Assembly (NCBI GenBank): GCA_027604685.1
Contig: JADHYX010000108.1
Location: forward strand, 1-54,395
Length of the DNA stretch: 54,395 nt
Source: Lobulomyces angularis
Taxonomy: Eukaryota > Chytridiomycota > Chytridiomycetes > Lobulomycetales > Lobulomycetaceae
Reading direction: 5' to 3'
In this document: positions 1 through 11,344 of the stretch, piece after piece
Numbering within the stretch: position 1 is the stretch's first letter
Layout of the letters: every line of letters begins with the position of its first letter
Program-made: the position numbers and the translations under genes
The notes under the pieces: model-generated
Seen by the model: the letters and a program-made list of their open reading frames with translations, nothing else
Database searches by the model: none
What the model was told of the DNA's origin: nothing

Positions 1-259
1 AGATTTAAAATATAATACTTTAAACTTAAACTAGTTAGTACTCTTGCAAATACTTCCAAGATTTCTAATTCATTCACTGACGTTTACTTCGCTAAGAAAG
101 AAATATTACTTAAATACTTTAAAATCAAGAAATCCAATAACTTACTAAAGGTTTACTGCGGGTGGATAAGTGCGGGTTGAGAAAGTATTTTTCCGCTTAA
201 TTAAACCGAATTTTCTTGGCCAAGTGTAAAAGCAACAAAGTAACATTTTCGTATTAAAT
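1..259. other. AT-rich flank, no gene supported
   Basis: No start-to-stop frame here reads like a protein. On the minus strand a GTGAGT donor-like site just inside the upstream ORF (near 265-270) and several possible AG acceptors (near 145-190) leave open that the exon at 260-412 is spliced onward into this stretch. The GC-richer patch near 155-185 could then be coding. This cannot be decided by eye. Confidence 0.3.
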
Positions 260-412
260 TTACTCACTTTCGCTATTAAAATGAGATGTTTCCGGAACGC
301 TACGAGAACTTGGAAGGTCAGGAGTAGAATGGTCTCGTAATTCTGCAAGTAATTGTTGGGAATTTGGTGATTTAGCTCTTATTAGATTTAAATTAAATTT
401 TTGATCTATGTA
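260..412 (-). CDS. Candidate terminal exon, unidentified protein
   Basis: A 50-codon open frame runs from a good acceptor (ATTTTCAG, just above 412) to TAA at 260-262. The peptide is protein-like: a basic/hydrophobic start, a short QQLLAELRDH helix, and a Ser/Pro/Glu tail ending HFNSESE. It has no in-frame ATG, so it would be the last coding exon of a minus-strand gene. The nearest upstream minus-strand ORF is the 58-codon frame at 816-992, so the two could be parts of one gene or of a decayed element. I recognise no family. The GTGAGT overlapping the stop could also be a donor, in which case the protein continues. Confidence 0.35.
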   Translation of the reverse strand, partial: YIDQKFNLNLIRAKSPNSQQLLAELRDHSTPDLPSSRSVPETSHFNSESE

Positions 413-510
413 CTGAAAATGTAGTGTAGATTGTTTAAATGTAGTTATTTATTTTAAAAGGGTTTCTTTGTTACACAAACTCTACTGTAATTAGCGTAAA
501 TGTAATTTCT

Positions 511-632
511 AAAGTTTAAATAAATATTATAAGTTAATACTTTTTATTAATAGAATAAATAAAATAAAATAAAATAAACTATTCTAAATCACCTTAAAGT
601 ATAAATAAATTATTATAAGTTAATACTTTTTA
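511..632. repeat. Pair of ~36-bp direct repeats around an AAAAT microsatellite
   Basis: The stretches at about 511-546 and 596-632 share nearly the same sequence (core ATTATAAGTTAATACTTTTT), with one indel, about 85 bp apart. Between them lies an (AAAAT)n-type microsatellite near 555-580. The rest of 413-815 is A-rich low-complexity DNA without a supported gene. The repeats may be a local tandem duplication. No element boundaries were recognised. Confidence 0.6.
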
Positions 633-815
633 AAACCAGTAAAGTTTTAAAAATAAAAAAAAAACTATCTATTTATAAGAAAAGAAAAAGAAAAGAAATA
701 AAACAAAAAATAAAATATCAAAAAATAAAACAAATAATAAATATATAAAATAAATTATTAATGAAAAGAAAAAGATATTGTTTAAAGAAAATGCGTTCCC
801 TACAATTCTAGAAGG

Positions 816-992
816 TTAGGTCTGTTCTAGTACAGCCACTGAATCTTTCAGAAGGGGTACTTTAATGGAAGTTGGATTTTTAGTAGCAGCTTCTTTTGCA
901 TCAGACAATTCTTTGATAGTCTTCTTTAAAATTTCGATTTGCTGTTGATGTTGCTGGAGTATTAGTTCGAGGTTTGGTTGTTGTTCAGACAT
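816..992 (-). CDS. 58-residue coiled-coil ORF, possibly gag-like
   Basis: This ATG-to-TAA frame encodes 58 residues. It begins MSEQQPNLELILQQHQQQ and continues as a heptad-like Leu/Ile helix through about residue 32, then a Lys/Pro-containing tail ending VLEQT. Base composition is clearly less AT-rich than the flanks, which supports coding. Short N-terminal coiled coils rich in Gln are common at the start of fungal Ty3-type Gag proteins, but no protease, reverse transcriptase or LTR was found nearby, so that reading is only a suggestion. It could also be the first exon of a spliced gene continuing toward 412-260, or a free-standing small protein. Confidence 0.45.
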   Translation of the reverse strand: MSEQQPNLELILQQHQQQIEILKKTIKELSDAKEAATKNPTSIKVPLLKDSVAVLEQT

Positions 993-1790
993 CTATTTTT
1001 TTTTTTTTCAGAGAGTTGAAGACTAGGAAACTTTGAAAAACAGAATTTGAAAAACTAGTATGAACTATGAATTCAGGTAAGTGATAATTTTCATAACAAC
1101 TTAATTATTGAATATTGTATTTTAATAAAAAATAATTCACTTGAAAAACTAACTAAACTATTCCTTTTATACTAAAACTTAGATTTCAAGTAGAGATAAA
1201 GAATTAAAACAAAGATATGAAAGAAATTCCAAAAGATTCTTTAATCTTCCAAAAACTTCGATGAACTTCTAAAAAATTTGAATACTTCCAAAAAAATGCT
1301 AAAGTCTTCTCAAAACTTTGATTCATTACATTATCTTTTATTATTTTACTAATAATGTTGTTACAGAAACATTATCACTTACTGTACATGGAGTCTGAAT
1401 TCCTGATATCAATCTGCAGGCTCACATCTATGAAAAAATGACACTACTTAATTTAGATGAGTGGTAAAGTTTAATAACAATAGTTTAGTGTTATAAAGAA
1501 ACCTTTGGTCATTTACATAGTACCTTGCCTTAGTATTGAATACTCAATCTTTGATAATTTTCTTTGAATTATCAGTAAGCTATTTTGATCGATTCTTTAA
1601 TTAAGAAAATTGTTTTAATTAAAAAACTTATTAAACTACAACAAAAAATTAACTAATGTTTGGCAATCATTAATTGTTAACAAAATAATACTTAAAAATT
1701 TGTGATTGAAAAAGCTGGTTAAGAAATACATCAAATCATTATGTTTACATGTATATTTCATATACTTTATTATATCAGAGGGATAAATTT
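993..1790. other. Gene-free AT-rich spacer
   Basis: No coding frame is supported. The stretch holds a T-rich run just upstream of the 58-codon ORF, degenerate short repeats at 1205-1330 (listed separately) and otherwise unstructured AT-rich DNA. Confidence 0.5.
1205..1330. repeat. Degenerate ~20-bp tandem repeats (CTTCYAAAAA)
   Basis: Five or so diverged units start with TTCCAAAAG, CTTCCAAAAACTTCGAT, CTTCTAAAAAATTTGA, CTTCCAAAAAAATGCT and CTTCTCAAAACTTTGAT, spaced about 19-22 bp apart. No coding frame runs through them. A similar unit (ACTTCCAAGATTTC) occurs near 50-65. Confidence 0.5.
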
Positions 1791-2076
1791 TTAGTCTAAC
1801 TGGAAAAGACTTCGTAAAACGATGATATCGGTTTCTTGCCTGCCTTTTAAATTATTTTTCATGTATGAGTCAACGCTTTCACAATTTATACCATTCTCAC
1901 CTATATCAATAAAATTTGAGGTTGACCAATTATTATTAACAAAGTTTGATGCAACAAAAAAAACACCATTAATACTTTGTAACTATATCCAATACATAAA
2001 ATTTTTATTAATTTATTACTTCTACAGGGATAATTAAAATGACATTGGTTTAGGTTGGATATAAAAGAGCTACGGG
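1791..2076 (-). pseudogene. Broken coding fragment downstream of the cyclodeaminase
   Basis: Read on the minus strand, one frame from an acceptor-like TTTTTTAG to TAA at 1791-1793 gives about 80 residues of ordinary-looking protein (early part PVALLYPT, later NNNWSTSNFIDIGENG and ESVDSYMKNN), with a likely short intron (GTAATAAATT...ATAG) in the middle. A single in-frame TAA interrupts the first part. The frame ends in a normal stop and has non-random composition, unlike the antisense frame. I do not recognise the family. It lies under 100 bp beyond the stop of the cyclodeaminase gene, so it is either a relic of another gene or an unrecognised gene with an exon boundary I misplaced. Confidence 0.35.
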
Positions 2077-2161
2077 CTAAAAAATGAAATGAAGTATACA
2101 GTAACATGCTTTTTTCGGTGAACATTATATTTATTAAAAACACTTTACATTTAAGATACTT

Positions 2162-3508
2162 CTAAAAATTAATTGAAGTTCCTAATTCCTTTTCCAGTGC
2201 CTTCCCATAAATGAAATCTGCAATAAACAAATCTTGCAAGGGAACACCAACACTTTTAAATAAAGTTAAATTGTCATTATCCCACAAATTGACATTGTTA
2301 CTGCCATTTTCTAAATTCTCCAGATTAATATTGACTAAAATTTCTCCTGAATAATTAGGATAAAAAAAATTTTTCTTGATTACCTAATTCAAATATGATT
2401 TTGTTTTTAGTCTCCTTATTGTTTTTCTCCTGTTGTAACAAACTCTTTAATTCTCCAGCTTCTTTTTTTGCTTCCACTTTAGAATCTACCAATACTTTGG
2501 TTAATTTTTTCATTAATGCATCATCCAACTCTGCAGTATCCAGAGTATAACTTCCAATAGCATTGATATGAGTACCTTTGTTCACTAGGTTGCCTATTCA
2601 ATAGTTGTAGCAAATGCTACTATTAGAACTGTAAGTAACATTTCAATTTTTTAATGGATACATAAACCTACCATTAAACACTGGAACTTTAGAGTTAGTG
2701 CATGTACAAATAATATCTGCTTTTTGGAGTAGATCTCCTATAGCATTATTATTGGAATTGATGAAAACAAATTCTACCAACTGAAAAATGTCTTTGAATT
2801 TTGCTACAGTTTCCACATCAAGATCATTAATCGACCTTTTAGTAACAATGTAAACTTTTTCTAAAGTTTTCCTAACAAAAAGCATAAATTTTAAATGAAC
2901 TAATGCTTGTGGACCTGTTAAAAAATAATAAAGTTAAGAAATTCAAGATGCTTTTTTCACCTGTCCCGAAAATAACTACTACTTTAGACTGAGGATTTGA
3001 AAAAAGCGCTAGATATAGCTAATTACACACTAGCTTTTAAAAAATGCTAAATATTACCTGTTGCCAATGCCGAACCTAAACATAAGAATTACACCTTTCA
3101 AAATAAAAATTCTTTTGTATTACCGGCAGCGGTCCTATAGGTTGTTAAATCATTGGAGTTGATCACTCCCTTCAAAAGCCCACTTACTTTATCAAATAAA
3201 AAAGTTGAAGCAGGAGTTTTAACTTAAAAATTCATAAAGAAACTTCTTAGGCGAAAATATTTATAAAAGTTACGTTTGTTCAAGTTGTTTGGTCTTACTG
3301 AGACTACCTTCAGGCATAAATTTTTTTCATTATGACTAGTCATGAACAATGTCTTGTCGGTGTCGTTAAAACTTAAAGATTCCCTTACTTTCGTTAAAAT
3401 TTTATTTTTATTATTATAAGAAATTAATTTGAAGCATTCTATTTGACTTTTTAAACAATCCGGAATATTTAACAATTTTTCTACATCTGTTGATGATAAA
3501 ACTAGCAT
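2162..3508 (-). CDS. Ornithine cyclodeaminase / mu-crystallin family protein
   Basis: This NAD(P)-dependent enzyme family includes ornithine cyclodeaminase, ketimine reductase (mu-crystallin) and alanine dehydrogenase-like members, and is cytosolic. Five or six short introns separate exons that read in order: MLVLSSTDVEKLL at the start; KVSGLLKGVINSNDLTTYRT, with the family RTAA(A) signature; the Rossmann loop VVVIFGTGPQALVHL; ADIICTCTNSKVPVF; VNKGTHINAIGSYTLD; ELDDALM..VLVDSKVEAKKEAGEL; and the C-terminal TLFKSVGVPLQDL block. Total length is about 350 residues, normal for the family. The order of motifs and the GxGxxA-like loop make the family secure. The substrate (ornithine or cyclic ketimine) cannot be told. 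The gene is divergent from the TopBP1 gene, with starts only 40 bp apart. Confidence 0.9.
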
Positions 3509-3548
3509 TTTAAAACCCTAGTTTCAAAAATTATTTTTTAACTTCCAT

Positions 3549-6500
3549 ATGGAAGGGAATTTGATAATCAGCTTAACATCAGTTGAATTTCAAGAAAGAA
3601 TATTGTTAGCAGAGAAAATAGAATCGATTCCAAATTGCTCATATTCACCTCATTTAACGAAGCACGTAACTTTACTTTCAACCAACAAAACTGGGTCTGA
3701 AAAATACAAAGTAAAACTTGGTTAAATTGCTAAATAATTTAATAACTCTTATCTAGGCGGCACTTGAACTAGGAATTCCAGTAGTGAGTCTTTCCTTTAT
3801 TGATGAAATTTTTAAAAATAAGAATGCTCCAAATTTCAATCCGTGTGCTGTAAGTGGCAGTAAACTATAAAGTTTAATTAACAAAAAAATAGATAATTCA
3901 GAATCATTTATTACCACCATTAGCAAACGCAGTTATATGTGTTACAAACTTATCACTCAAAGAACGAGAAGAGGTTAAGGAAATGGTTAATAATCTTGGG
4001 GGACAACATTCTCCTGATTTAACTAAAAACTGTACCCATTTAATTGCGAAAACTCCTAGTGGTAGAAAATTTGAGGTTTTTTTTAACACATCGTTGTCAT
4101 TCATATGTTGTCATTCCTCATTTTATTAGTTTGCAAAAAAATGGAAATTGTCCATAGTTTCTCTAAACTGGCTATTGGAGGTCTTTCAAAAAAATGGTAA
4201 TAAAGAAAAATATACTTCTTAACTGTATTTCATGTAAAAGGGTGGGTGGAGGAAGCGCCGTTTAGTCTAGTAGCTCTTGAAACTACAAAATTAATTAGTA
4301 AATTTCAAAACAATTGAACTATTTCCAACTAATTTGTAGGACAATTTACCCAGACTTTTACGTACACCTACTTTTCAACAATTGTAGTGTATTTTGGAGC
4401 TGACATTAAAGCAGACACCAAAAAACAACTTACTGAATTCATTAAAGAAGGAGGAGGCGTTGTATCAAAGCATTTACTTTCTGCGACGCATTTTATTTCT
4501 GAAAGCAGTATTTTGCATAAAGAGTAAGTAGTTTGTTCTTGTAACTTATTTAGGGCGGCATCGCTTTCATTTTAACATATTAATTTCTTATAAAGCGATG
4601 CATTACTACTGTCAGAACTCTCAAATTCAGAAATTTTGGTGGTTTCCAAAGAATGGCTTTATGATTGTCAGAAGCAAAGGAAGCTTTTGTTAGTGGACGG
4701 ATATATAAGTTTACTAGAAAATGGACAATATATTTTTGAAAGTTCTAAATTGAAAAATTTAAATAATAAAAAATCCATAGTTGTTAGGCAAGATAGGAGG
4801 TCAAATGGAGTATCTGCACTGGATATGCTTTTTAAAAACGCACCAACAAAAATAGACTCGGAAGAACTGAGCAACACAATTCAGCCAGATGTAGGCATGT
4901 TAAATAATCCAACTTATGTGGCAGAAGATGTTTTTTTACATAATAACAAAAAAATTGATGCTGAAGCTGCGTAATAATATATAAAATTTCCTATAGTTCT
5001 TTAACTGTAACTTTTTTTAGCGAAAGGAAAAGTAATTTTTTAATAACAGTTAAACATTTTTTGACTTGCTTAAAATACTAGATAATGTGCAGAATATTTT
5101 TGAAAAACTTAAATTCTCTGCAAATGGATTTAATGACAAAGAGGTAGTATATTACAATGCTCTAATTTAATATCAACATCATCAAGTGTCAAGTATTAAA
5201 TAAGGAAGTTTCGTTGCGAGGAGGTACATTTTTAGGACCGTATTCTTGGCAACATAAAGAAGACAAAATTTATGTGATTGTGAGATTTAAAGCGTAATAA
5301 AAAACCATATAACTATATTATGTGTTAATAGTAATTTAAGTAAAACATTGCACATCCCTTTAAAGACTGAAATAGTTGTGACTGAATGCTGGATTGAAAG
5401 ATGCATAAATGTAACTCTCACACTGTGATGTATTAACAGTTTGTTAGGAACAAAGAGTTTTTTCTCCACATGAATCAATTGTATTTCAACCGTTAAAAAT
5501 CAAGGTTCCAATTGATGGTTTTTAATTAGAAATGTGTGAATATATAATATTTTTTTTTAGGTTTTGAAAATTTTTTTATTGGAATCTCAGGTTACGACGG
5601 AATTGAGCGAAACCATATAAGCCAAGTGTGCGTGCATCTTGGAGGTAAATTTTCAGAAACGTTCTCAAAAAAGATGACTCACTTAATATGTAAACCTGGA
5701 AGTGATTCTCTAAAACTTGAAAAAGCAATTGATTGGGGAATTCCAGCAATATCTTTAGACTGGATTACCAGCTGCGCGAAGTCGGTATTTTAATTTAAAT
5801 TTTCAATAAACTTTATGTATTAGGGTTTTATTTCATCAACAATACCGTTTTTAAATGAAAAATTGAAAACGCAATCAAATCAAAAAAATAAATTTAATTT
5901 TGATACTGTTGAGGCCTTGGAAATGAAGCATCATACTCCTAAACACAATGCAAACGGTATGTATTCTAAATTTCAGTTTTTCTTTATTTGCTATTTATTA
6001 GAATTGCCAAACATGTCACCAATCGACGAACAATTTACTACTAATTTAAAAAAAGCCATCATAAACAAACAAAATACGTTTTTCTCACCAAAATGCTACG
6101 GTAATTATACTGAAAAAAAAATATTCCCTGAGATGTTTTTCTCGGATGATACGACTACGTCTTTCAACAATAATAAAACAAATACCACAGCGGCTATATA
6201 TGATAATAAGATACCATTAAATTTTGACACCTTTTCACAGATAAATTTGGATATGGTAAACGAATGTTTTGAAATATCTAAAAGTGAACAGAAGGTAAAT
6301 TAAACATAATCATAAATCGTAAGCTTAATCTTTGGTTAGGAGCGCCGCAGAACAAAATTAGAACCCATTATAGATAACAATTTTTCAAACCCGCTACAGT
6401 CCACCACACAGTCCTGTAATAGAAGTGGCATTTTAAATGAACTAACACCATCATCAGACGGAATCAATTATATTGACCAAAATGAGTTAATTGCGAAAAG

Positions 6501-7532
6501 AAAAATGATGGAAGATATGTGTCAAGGGGAATCTAAAAAAGGGAAATTTTCAAATTCAGAGAAAGCAGACAGGTTTAGCAATCCAAAAGAAAAAGGTGAA
6601 TATTCTGGCTCAAAAATTTTTAAAAATGAAACTGGGAATGTATCGAATGAAGAATATGAAAATAAAAAAGAGCTAACAATAGTCAATTACAGATTTATGA
6701 TATCTGGTATCCCCAGCAATCAACGTTTCAATTTAAAAAATAATATTAAAAAACTTGGAGGATTCCTCATCACTGACAACAATGATTATTCGTGCACACA
6801 TTTAATATGTAGTGAACCGTCCAACACTGGTATTATTAACTATTTATTCGGATTAAATTAAAGTAGTTAGAAAAATGTTTAGCGGCTTGCGCTTCCGGTG
6901 CATGGTGATTATAGCCTCTTTTAATTCCATTAATCTCTACTTTTCAGGCTGCTTTCAGTTAAATATATTGATGAATCCATTAAGAATAATAAATTTGTCG
7001 CTGAGGAAGAGTTTGAATGGTCCCTTAAAACTTGGCCAGATGCAACTGGTAATAATAAATTTAGATTTATATCTTTACTTCTTTAAAGGCAAAGGCCGAG
7101 ATTGCGTTGAAGCTGGTGTATACTGGCGATTGCAGCTAAAAAACTTCTTGAATCCTCCTCGTAATGGTATAAGAAAAGGTAGTAAGCAAACTTCAATTTA
7201 ATCAATATATTTAGCATTTTTTTTATTAGGGTGCTTTGAAGGTTGGGTTGCCGTTTTAGTATTGGAAAATAAAAAATTGGTTGGATTTCTTAAAGTTTTG
7301 AAAAGTGGTGGAGCGAAAGTAAAACTTACAACAAAAGAAGTAGAAGAAAATTCTTCGGTAATAATTCAAAAGGTTTTATTTATTCTATTAATAGGAAATT
7401 ACACACTGCTTTGTGGATTCGTCATTAAGTAAATCTGTGGAATGGGAAATACTCATTGATAAGTTAAAAGATGATTCTGTGCAAATCTTGGATCCTTCTT
7501 ATATTTCAAATTATTTGCACCGCAGAATGTAA
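3549..7532 (+). CDS. TopBP1/Rad4(Cut5)/Dpb11 homologue, multi-BRCT scaffold
   Basis: This is a nuclear scaffold for replication initiation and ATR checkpoint activation. At least seven BRCT repeats are visible across about a dozen exons: (1) 3549-3850, LTSVEFQERILL; (2) 3890-4250, AVICVTNLSLKEREEVKEMV with SPDLTKNCTHLIA and VSLNWLLEVF, the Rad4/TopBP1 N-terminal type; (3) 4340-4720, FIKEGGGVVSKHL with ATHFIS and VVSKEWLYDC; (4) about 5070-5500; (5) 5570-5790, FFIGISGYDGIER with MTHLICKPGSDSLK; (6) 6690-7010, FMISGIPSNQRF with THLIC and EKCLAACASGAWLLSVKYID; (7) 7230-7520, GCFEGWVAVLVLENKK. The last pair resembles animal TopBP1 BRCT7-BRCT8, which yeast Dpb11/Rad4 lack. A Lys/Asn/Ser-rich linker separates BRCT5 from BRCT6. 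Exact exon joins are tentative; the family call is firm. Confidence 0.88.
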
Positions 7533-8294
7533 TAGTAATAAAAACTGGATAAAATGAATTTATATAGAGTAGATTAAAATAATTAAGGATATCATAGGAA
7601 GTTTTACAGCGTTTTGTTGTTGGCAAATTGCTGTGTAACAGTTCCATAAATAAACTTAAAGTTGTAGATACAATTTTTCCTATGTTTTTGCTACTATAAG
7701 TTGATTTAAAAACAGAGTAAAAATTAAAAAGAAAATTCAGAATATTTGATGGGCTAAAAGATGCAATTATATCCTACCCTATCACCACACTGTTACACAA
7801 ACAAAAATAAAGAAAAAATTGCAAAAAAATTTACAAAATTACTTGCTAAAAATTTACCAAAAAAAATTACAAAAAAAATAAAAAAAGAAAATAAAAAAAA
7901 AAATTAAATATTTTGTTTTAAGACTTACAAATGACATTAGTGAAACCAGCCTTTGGTCATTAGAGCAAACCATTTAACAAAGAAAGAGATGTCATGAAGG
8001 TCCGTTAAAATAGATTCAACACAGGCAGCAACTATAAGAGTTGACATTTCATGCATTATGAAACTGCAAAACACCTAAAAATATTATTATAACGTTGAAA
8101 AATTAAATTTGTATTGTTACTATGTATTTCAAGCATTGTATCAAGCCCTTTTTTTCTTTTTTAACAAACAGCAACTATGATTGTACTTTGATGCTATCCA
8201 TATTGTGTTTTTCTTTGTTTAAAACTGTGGTGGCTAATATTTTCAATGTTACACCAGATATTCACCTGGAATTTAATAAAACCCAGATATTTGT
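7533..8294. other. Spacer with A-rich low-complexity tract
   Basis: Between the TopBP1 and TSNAXIP1-like genes lie an A-rich tract (about 7800-7915, lysine/asparagine-like junk in all frames) and one short candidate minus-strand exon (7937-8063, listed separately). Nothing else is supported. Confidence 0.5.
7937..8063 (-). CDS. Candidate short terminal exon, unidentified
   Basis: On the minus strand a frame opens after an acceptor (TTTTGCAG) and runs about 41 codons to TAA at 7937-7939. The peptide (MHEMSTLIVAACVESILTD, then HDISFFVKWFALMTKGWFH) is hydrophobic, low in Lys/Asn and rich in Trp/Phe, quite unlike random translation of this AT-rich DNA, and the DNA is GC-richer than its surroundings. 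It could be the end of a small spliced gene whose first exon lies between 8064 and 8290, or a relic. No family is recognised. Confidence 0.35.
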
Positions 8295-11115
8295 ATGATA
8301 TCAAATCAAACCACACCATCACACCAAATAAATGAAAATCTTTCAGCTGTAAATGGGCTCTCTAAATCTCAAATAACTCCATATTTTAACAGCATTCAGA
8401 AAAGAACAACTAGTGAAATAAAAAAAAAAGTTGTAAATGCTTGGAGTCACGTAAGTTTGTAGCGTTTATTCAAACCATTTAACAAAAGCATCATAATTTA
8501 TTTATTTGACTGCAGGTTAATATTTGAGAGAAAATTAAGTGCGCTTTAATAAACTATATAAATCAATTAAGAGGTTTTTTAGGATGTTAGTAATCAAAGC
8601 ACCAATTCGATTGAAAATTTTAATAGATCCCTTGAAAAAAAAGTGGCAGCTGTTCATCCTGGTTAATTATATAACTGCTATATGAGTTTTTTAATTTGTT
8701 TTGTAGGCGATAAAACAAAACCTAAATTTTTACTCCAATTAATTCACTTTATGCAACGAGAATTACGGCTGTTAGGAGGTGAAAACAGCGCTACTGGCGA
8801 TCCTCGTAGGTTACAAGTATGTAGGGAGGCCTTTTCTTGCTTCATTATGGAATTTAAAACCTACGAAAAAATTTTAACTGAAATTAAGAATGAATACGAA
8901 TTTAATTTTTTAAAACAGAGGGCACAGATAGAAAAACTAATGACTTGCGAAAGCAAGGCTTCTATTTTAGATTTTCAAAACAGCCAAAAAATCGAAAAAG
9001 TGAAACTGGAATGGGAAACGGCAACAAAGGATTTAAAGTATTGTTTAAAAAACTGGTCATTTAAATAATTTTATGAATATATTTAGAAAAGAGAATTTAG
9101 ATCTTAAATCCAAAAGTGAAAAGGATACCAATAAAATTAACAATTTAGAAGAACAAATACAACTACTCAATGATGAAATTTTTATTCAAGAATCAGCACA
9201 TGCTAAAGAGGTTTAATAAAAGCATTTTTGTATAATCACCATTTCTGCTTAGGATTTTTTAAGAAAAAGAGTGCTGGAGTTGCAAGATTATATGGAAAAG
9301 GAAAAGCAGTCTTATGAAATGAAGATGAACGAAAAATATAATATCATATCTGAACTGGAAGAAAAAATCCATATTGGTAGAATTTAAAATACTCAAAATT
9401 TAGTTCTTTTTATTTTAGTTTGTAGGGAAAACGAAGAATTAAAAAATTGTGTTATGAAACTAGAAAATGCTACAGAAAATTTTGTGGATAGAAAAATTTA
9501 TAAAAAGTTAGAAGTCAGCTACAGTGATCAAAAAATAATTCTTAGAGAAAATCAAGAGGAACTGAAAAACCTGGTAATAATCTGTTATTAAAATCATTGT
9601 TAATTGCAGCGTTATCAATTTAACAGTTGTCTACCAAATTATATCTGGAAAAAGATCTAAGAGAGAAAAAAATCATTATAAAATCTTTGGAACATCCGAC
9701 AATAGGTAATCAACAATCTTAAAACAGTAAAAAAATTATAAGTACAGACTGGGACTATATTCAATGCAGTATTCCTGCATCAGTTAATGAATTTGGATTG
9801 AAATGCAAAGGATTGGATTTTAATGACGCAATAATTGTTTTAATTAGAGATATCTTTAAAGTTTGTTATAAGTTTCAGTTAACTAAATCATTTTTTAGTT
9901 AAGAAACGATGTTAGTACTGTAAAAAAAATTGAACAAGTTCAGGAAGAAAATCAAAATGCCAATTTACAAAATTGTATAATTTCCGGTAAATATTTTATT
10001 GGTCTTGGAAGTACTTCAGAAATTCCTAAAGTGCTGAGGTAAAAATATTCGGAATTAATTAAGAATAATTGGATCTTATTTTAGGTTCAAAGGCAAAATT
10101 CTGAATAGAAAATTGACAAAGATGGATACCGTTTCATTAATAAAAGAAGTTTGGAAATCAAAGTCACTTCAGAAAGGAAAAACCACTGACTGTGTTTCAC
10201 TGGAAGAATTCTTATACATTTATTTAAAAAAAAAATTCGGTTCGCAAGAGAGGATTTGTGAATGGGCCTACAATATTTTCGAATCAGCAAGAAGATATTC
10301 ATTTGCTTGTGTCGAATGTTTAATGTTTTTTAATATCCTTTCCAGTAATAATTAATAATCTACTACTTTCAAACTAATAGTTAAATTATAATCTAGAAAA
10401 ATGCAATGAGTCAGTATACCATTACGTAAGTTTCAGGACTGAGCGCTTAAAAGAATCTTTTTTGAGGTAAAACGTTACAATGCATGTTAATTAAATTTAG
10501 ATTAGGACAGATGCGCAGCTACACAATGCAAAACCCGTTGGATACTTAAAAATGGAAGATATTATAAACGTTTTAAAAACTTTCGGCAAAAATTCGGAAG
10601 AAATTTTAGAACTAAAACAAATTATAGAAATTGATCAAAAGGAGTCAGAAATTAATTTGGTTTCCTATCGTTGGTTGTTTGAAAATAATTGCGGAGAAAG
10701 TATGTTTGTGAATGTACTGTTAGGACAGGAGTTGAATTTAATGAATAATTATTTAAGTGGATTAACGGTACATTATGGAAATTATACTAATTTTTAAGTC
10801 TTATTTCATAGAAAGTGTTAAAGGAAGGCACAGGAAAACTTGATAACGCTTTAATTTCAGATATTACTAATATTTTTATTAAATATGATACTTTAAAATC
10901 CTTGAAAGAGCAAAACAAATATTTAGAAAGGTAACAAAAATTTGAGACAATTAATTTTTTTAATATGTAGGGGTTTCGGCGTAAGTAACTTGATTGATTT
11001 GAAAGTTAAAGAATTTTCGAAAGCATTGTTTTTGAAAAATTTAAGTATGGGTGTTGTTATTTTGGGAAATCATGATGAACTCTTAAAGTCTGAAAACTTT
11101 CAACAATGTGAGTGA
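8295..11115 (+). CDS. TSNAXIP1-like flagellar/ciliary protein
   Basis: The homologue of translin-associated factor X-interacting protein 1 belongs to a coiled-coil family found in flagellated lineages. After a short disordered N-terminus, exon 8700-9065 carries the family domain: FLLQLIHFMQRELRLLGG, then LQVCREAFSCFIMEFKTYEK and ILTEIKNEYEFNFLKQRAQI, followed by long coiled coil (9100-9700). A second conserved block lies at 9990-10330: YFIGLGSTSEIPKVLRFKGK, LTKMDTVSLIKEVWKSK, FLYIYLKKKFGSQERI and AYNIFESARRYS. The C-terminal exons (10380-11115) look like weak EF-hand-type helices. I estimate about 750 residues and ten or more short introns. The start at 8295 is the first in-frame ATG of the first exon. 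The stop at 11113 overlaps a GTGAGT, so one more exon is possible. Molecular function is unknown; association with motile cilia is known for animals. Confidence 0.8.
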
Positions 11116-11344
11116 AGTAGTGATAATCATTGTACGTTCATTAAAAAAACTAACCAGAAATTTGTGATAAATTTTACTAAAATTATATTTATTAGTATTG
11201 AAGTTAAATGCATATATTACTTCTTCTTTTGAAAGTTACGATTTCATTGCATGATATTAATTTTTTTATTTTATAAAATGAAGATATATAAGAAGGTTAT
11301 ACAATAGTAAAAAAGGTGTTTATTATTCTGAACCAAAGCTTTTT

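Noticed and set aside
145..348. 67-codon minus-strand ORF
   Set aside because: It needs a non-ATG start and its frame conflicts with the better-composed exon at 260-412.
993..1400. Possible 5' LTR facing the 58-codon ORF
   Set aside because: No matching copy was found at 1-260, and there is no TG...CA end or primer-binding site that I could defend.
1822..2037. 71-codon plus-strand ORF with ATG
   Set aside because: Composition is that of random AT-rich DNA (Ile/Leu/Phe/Tyr), and it is antisense to the more protein-like fragment at 1791-2076.
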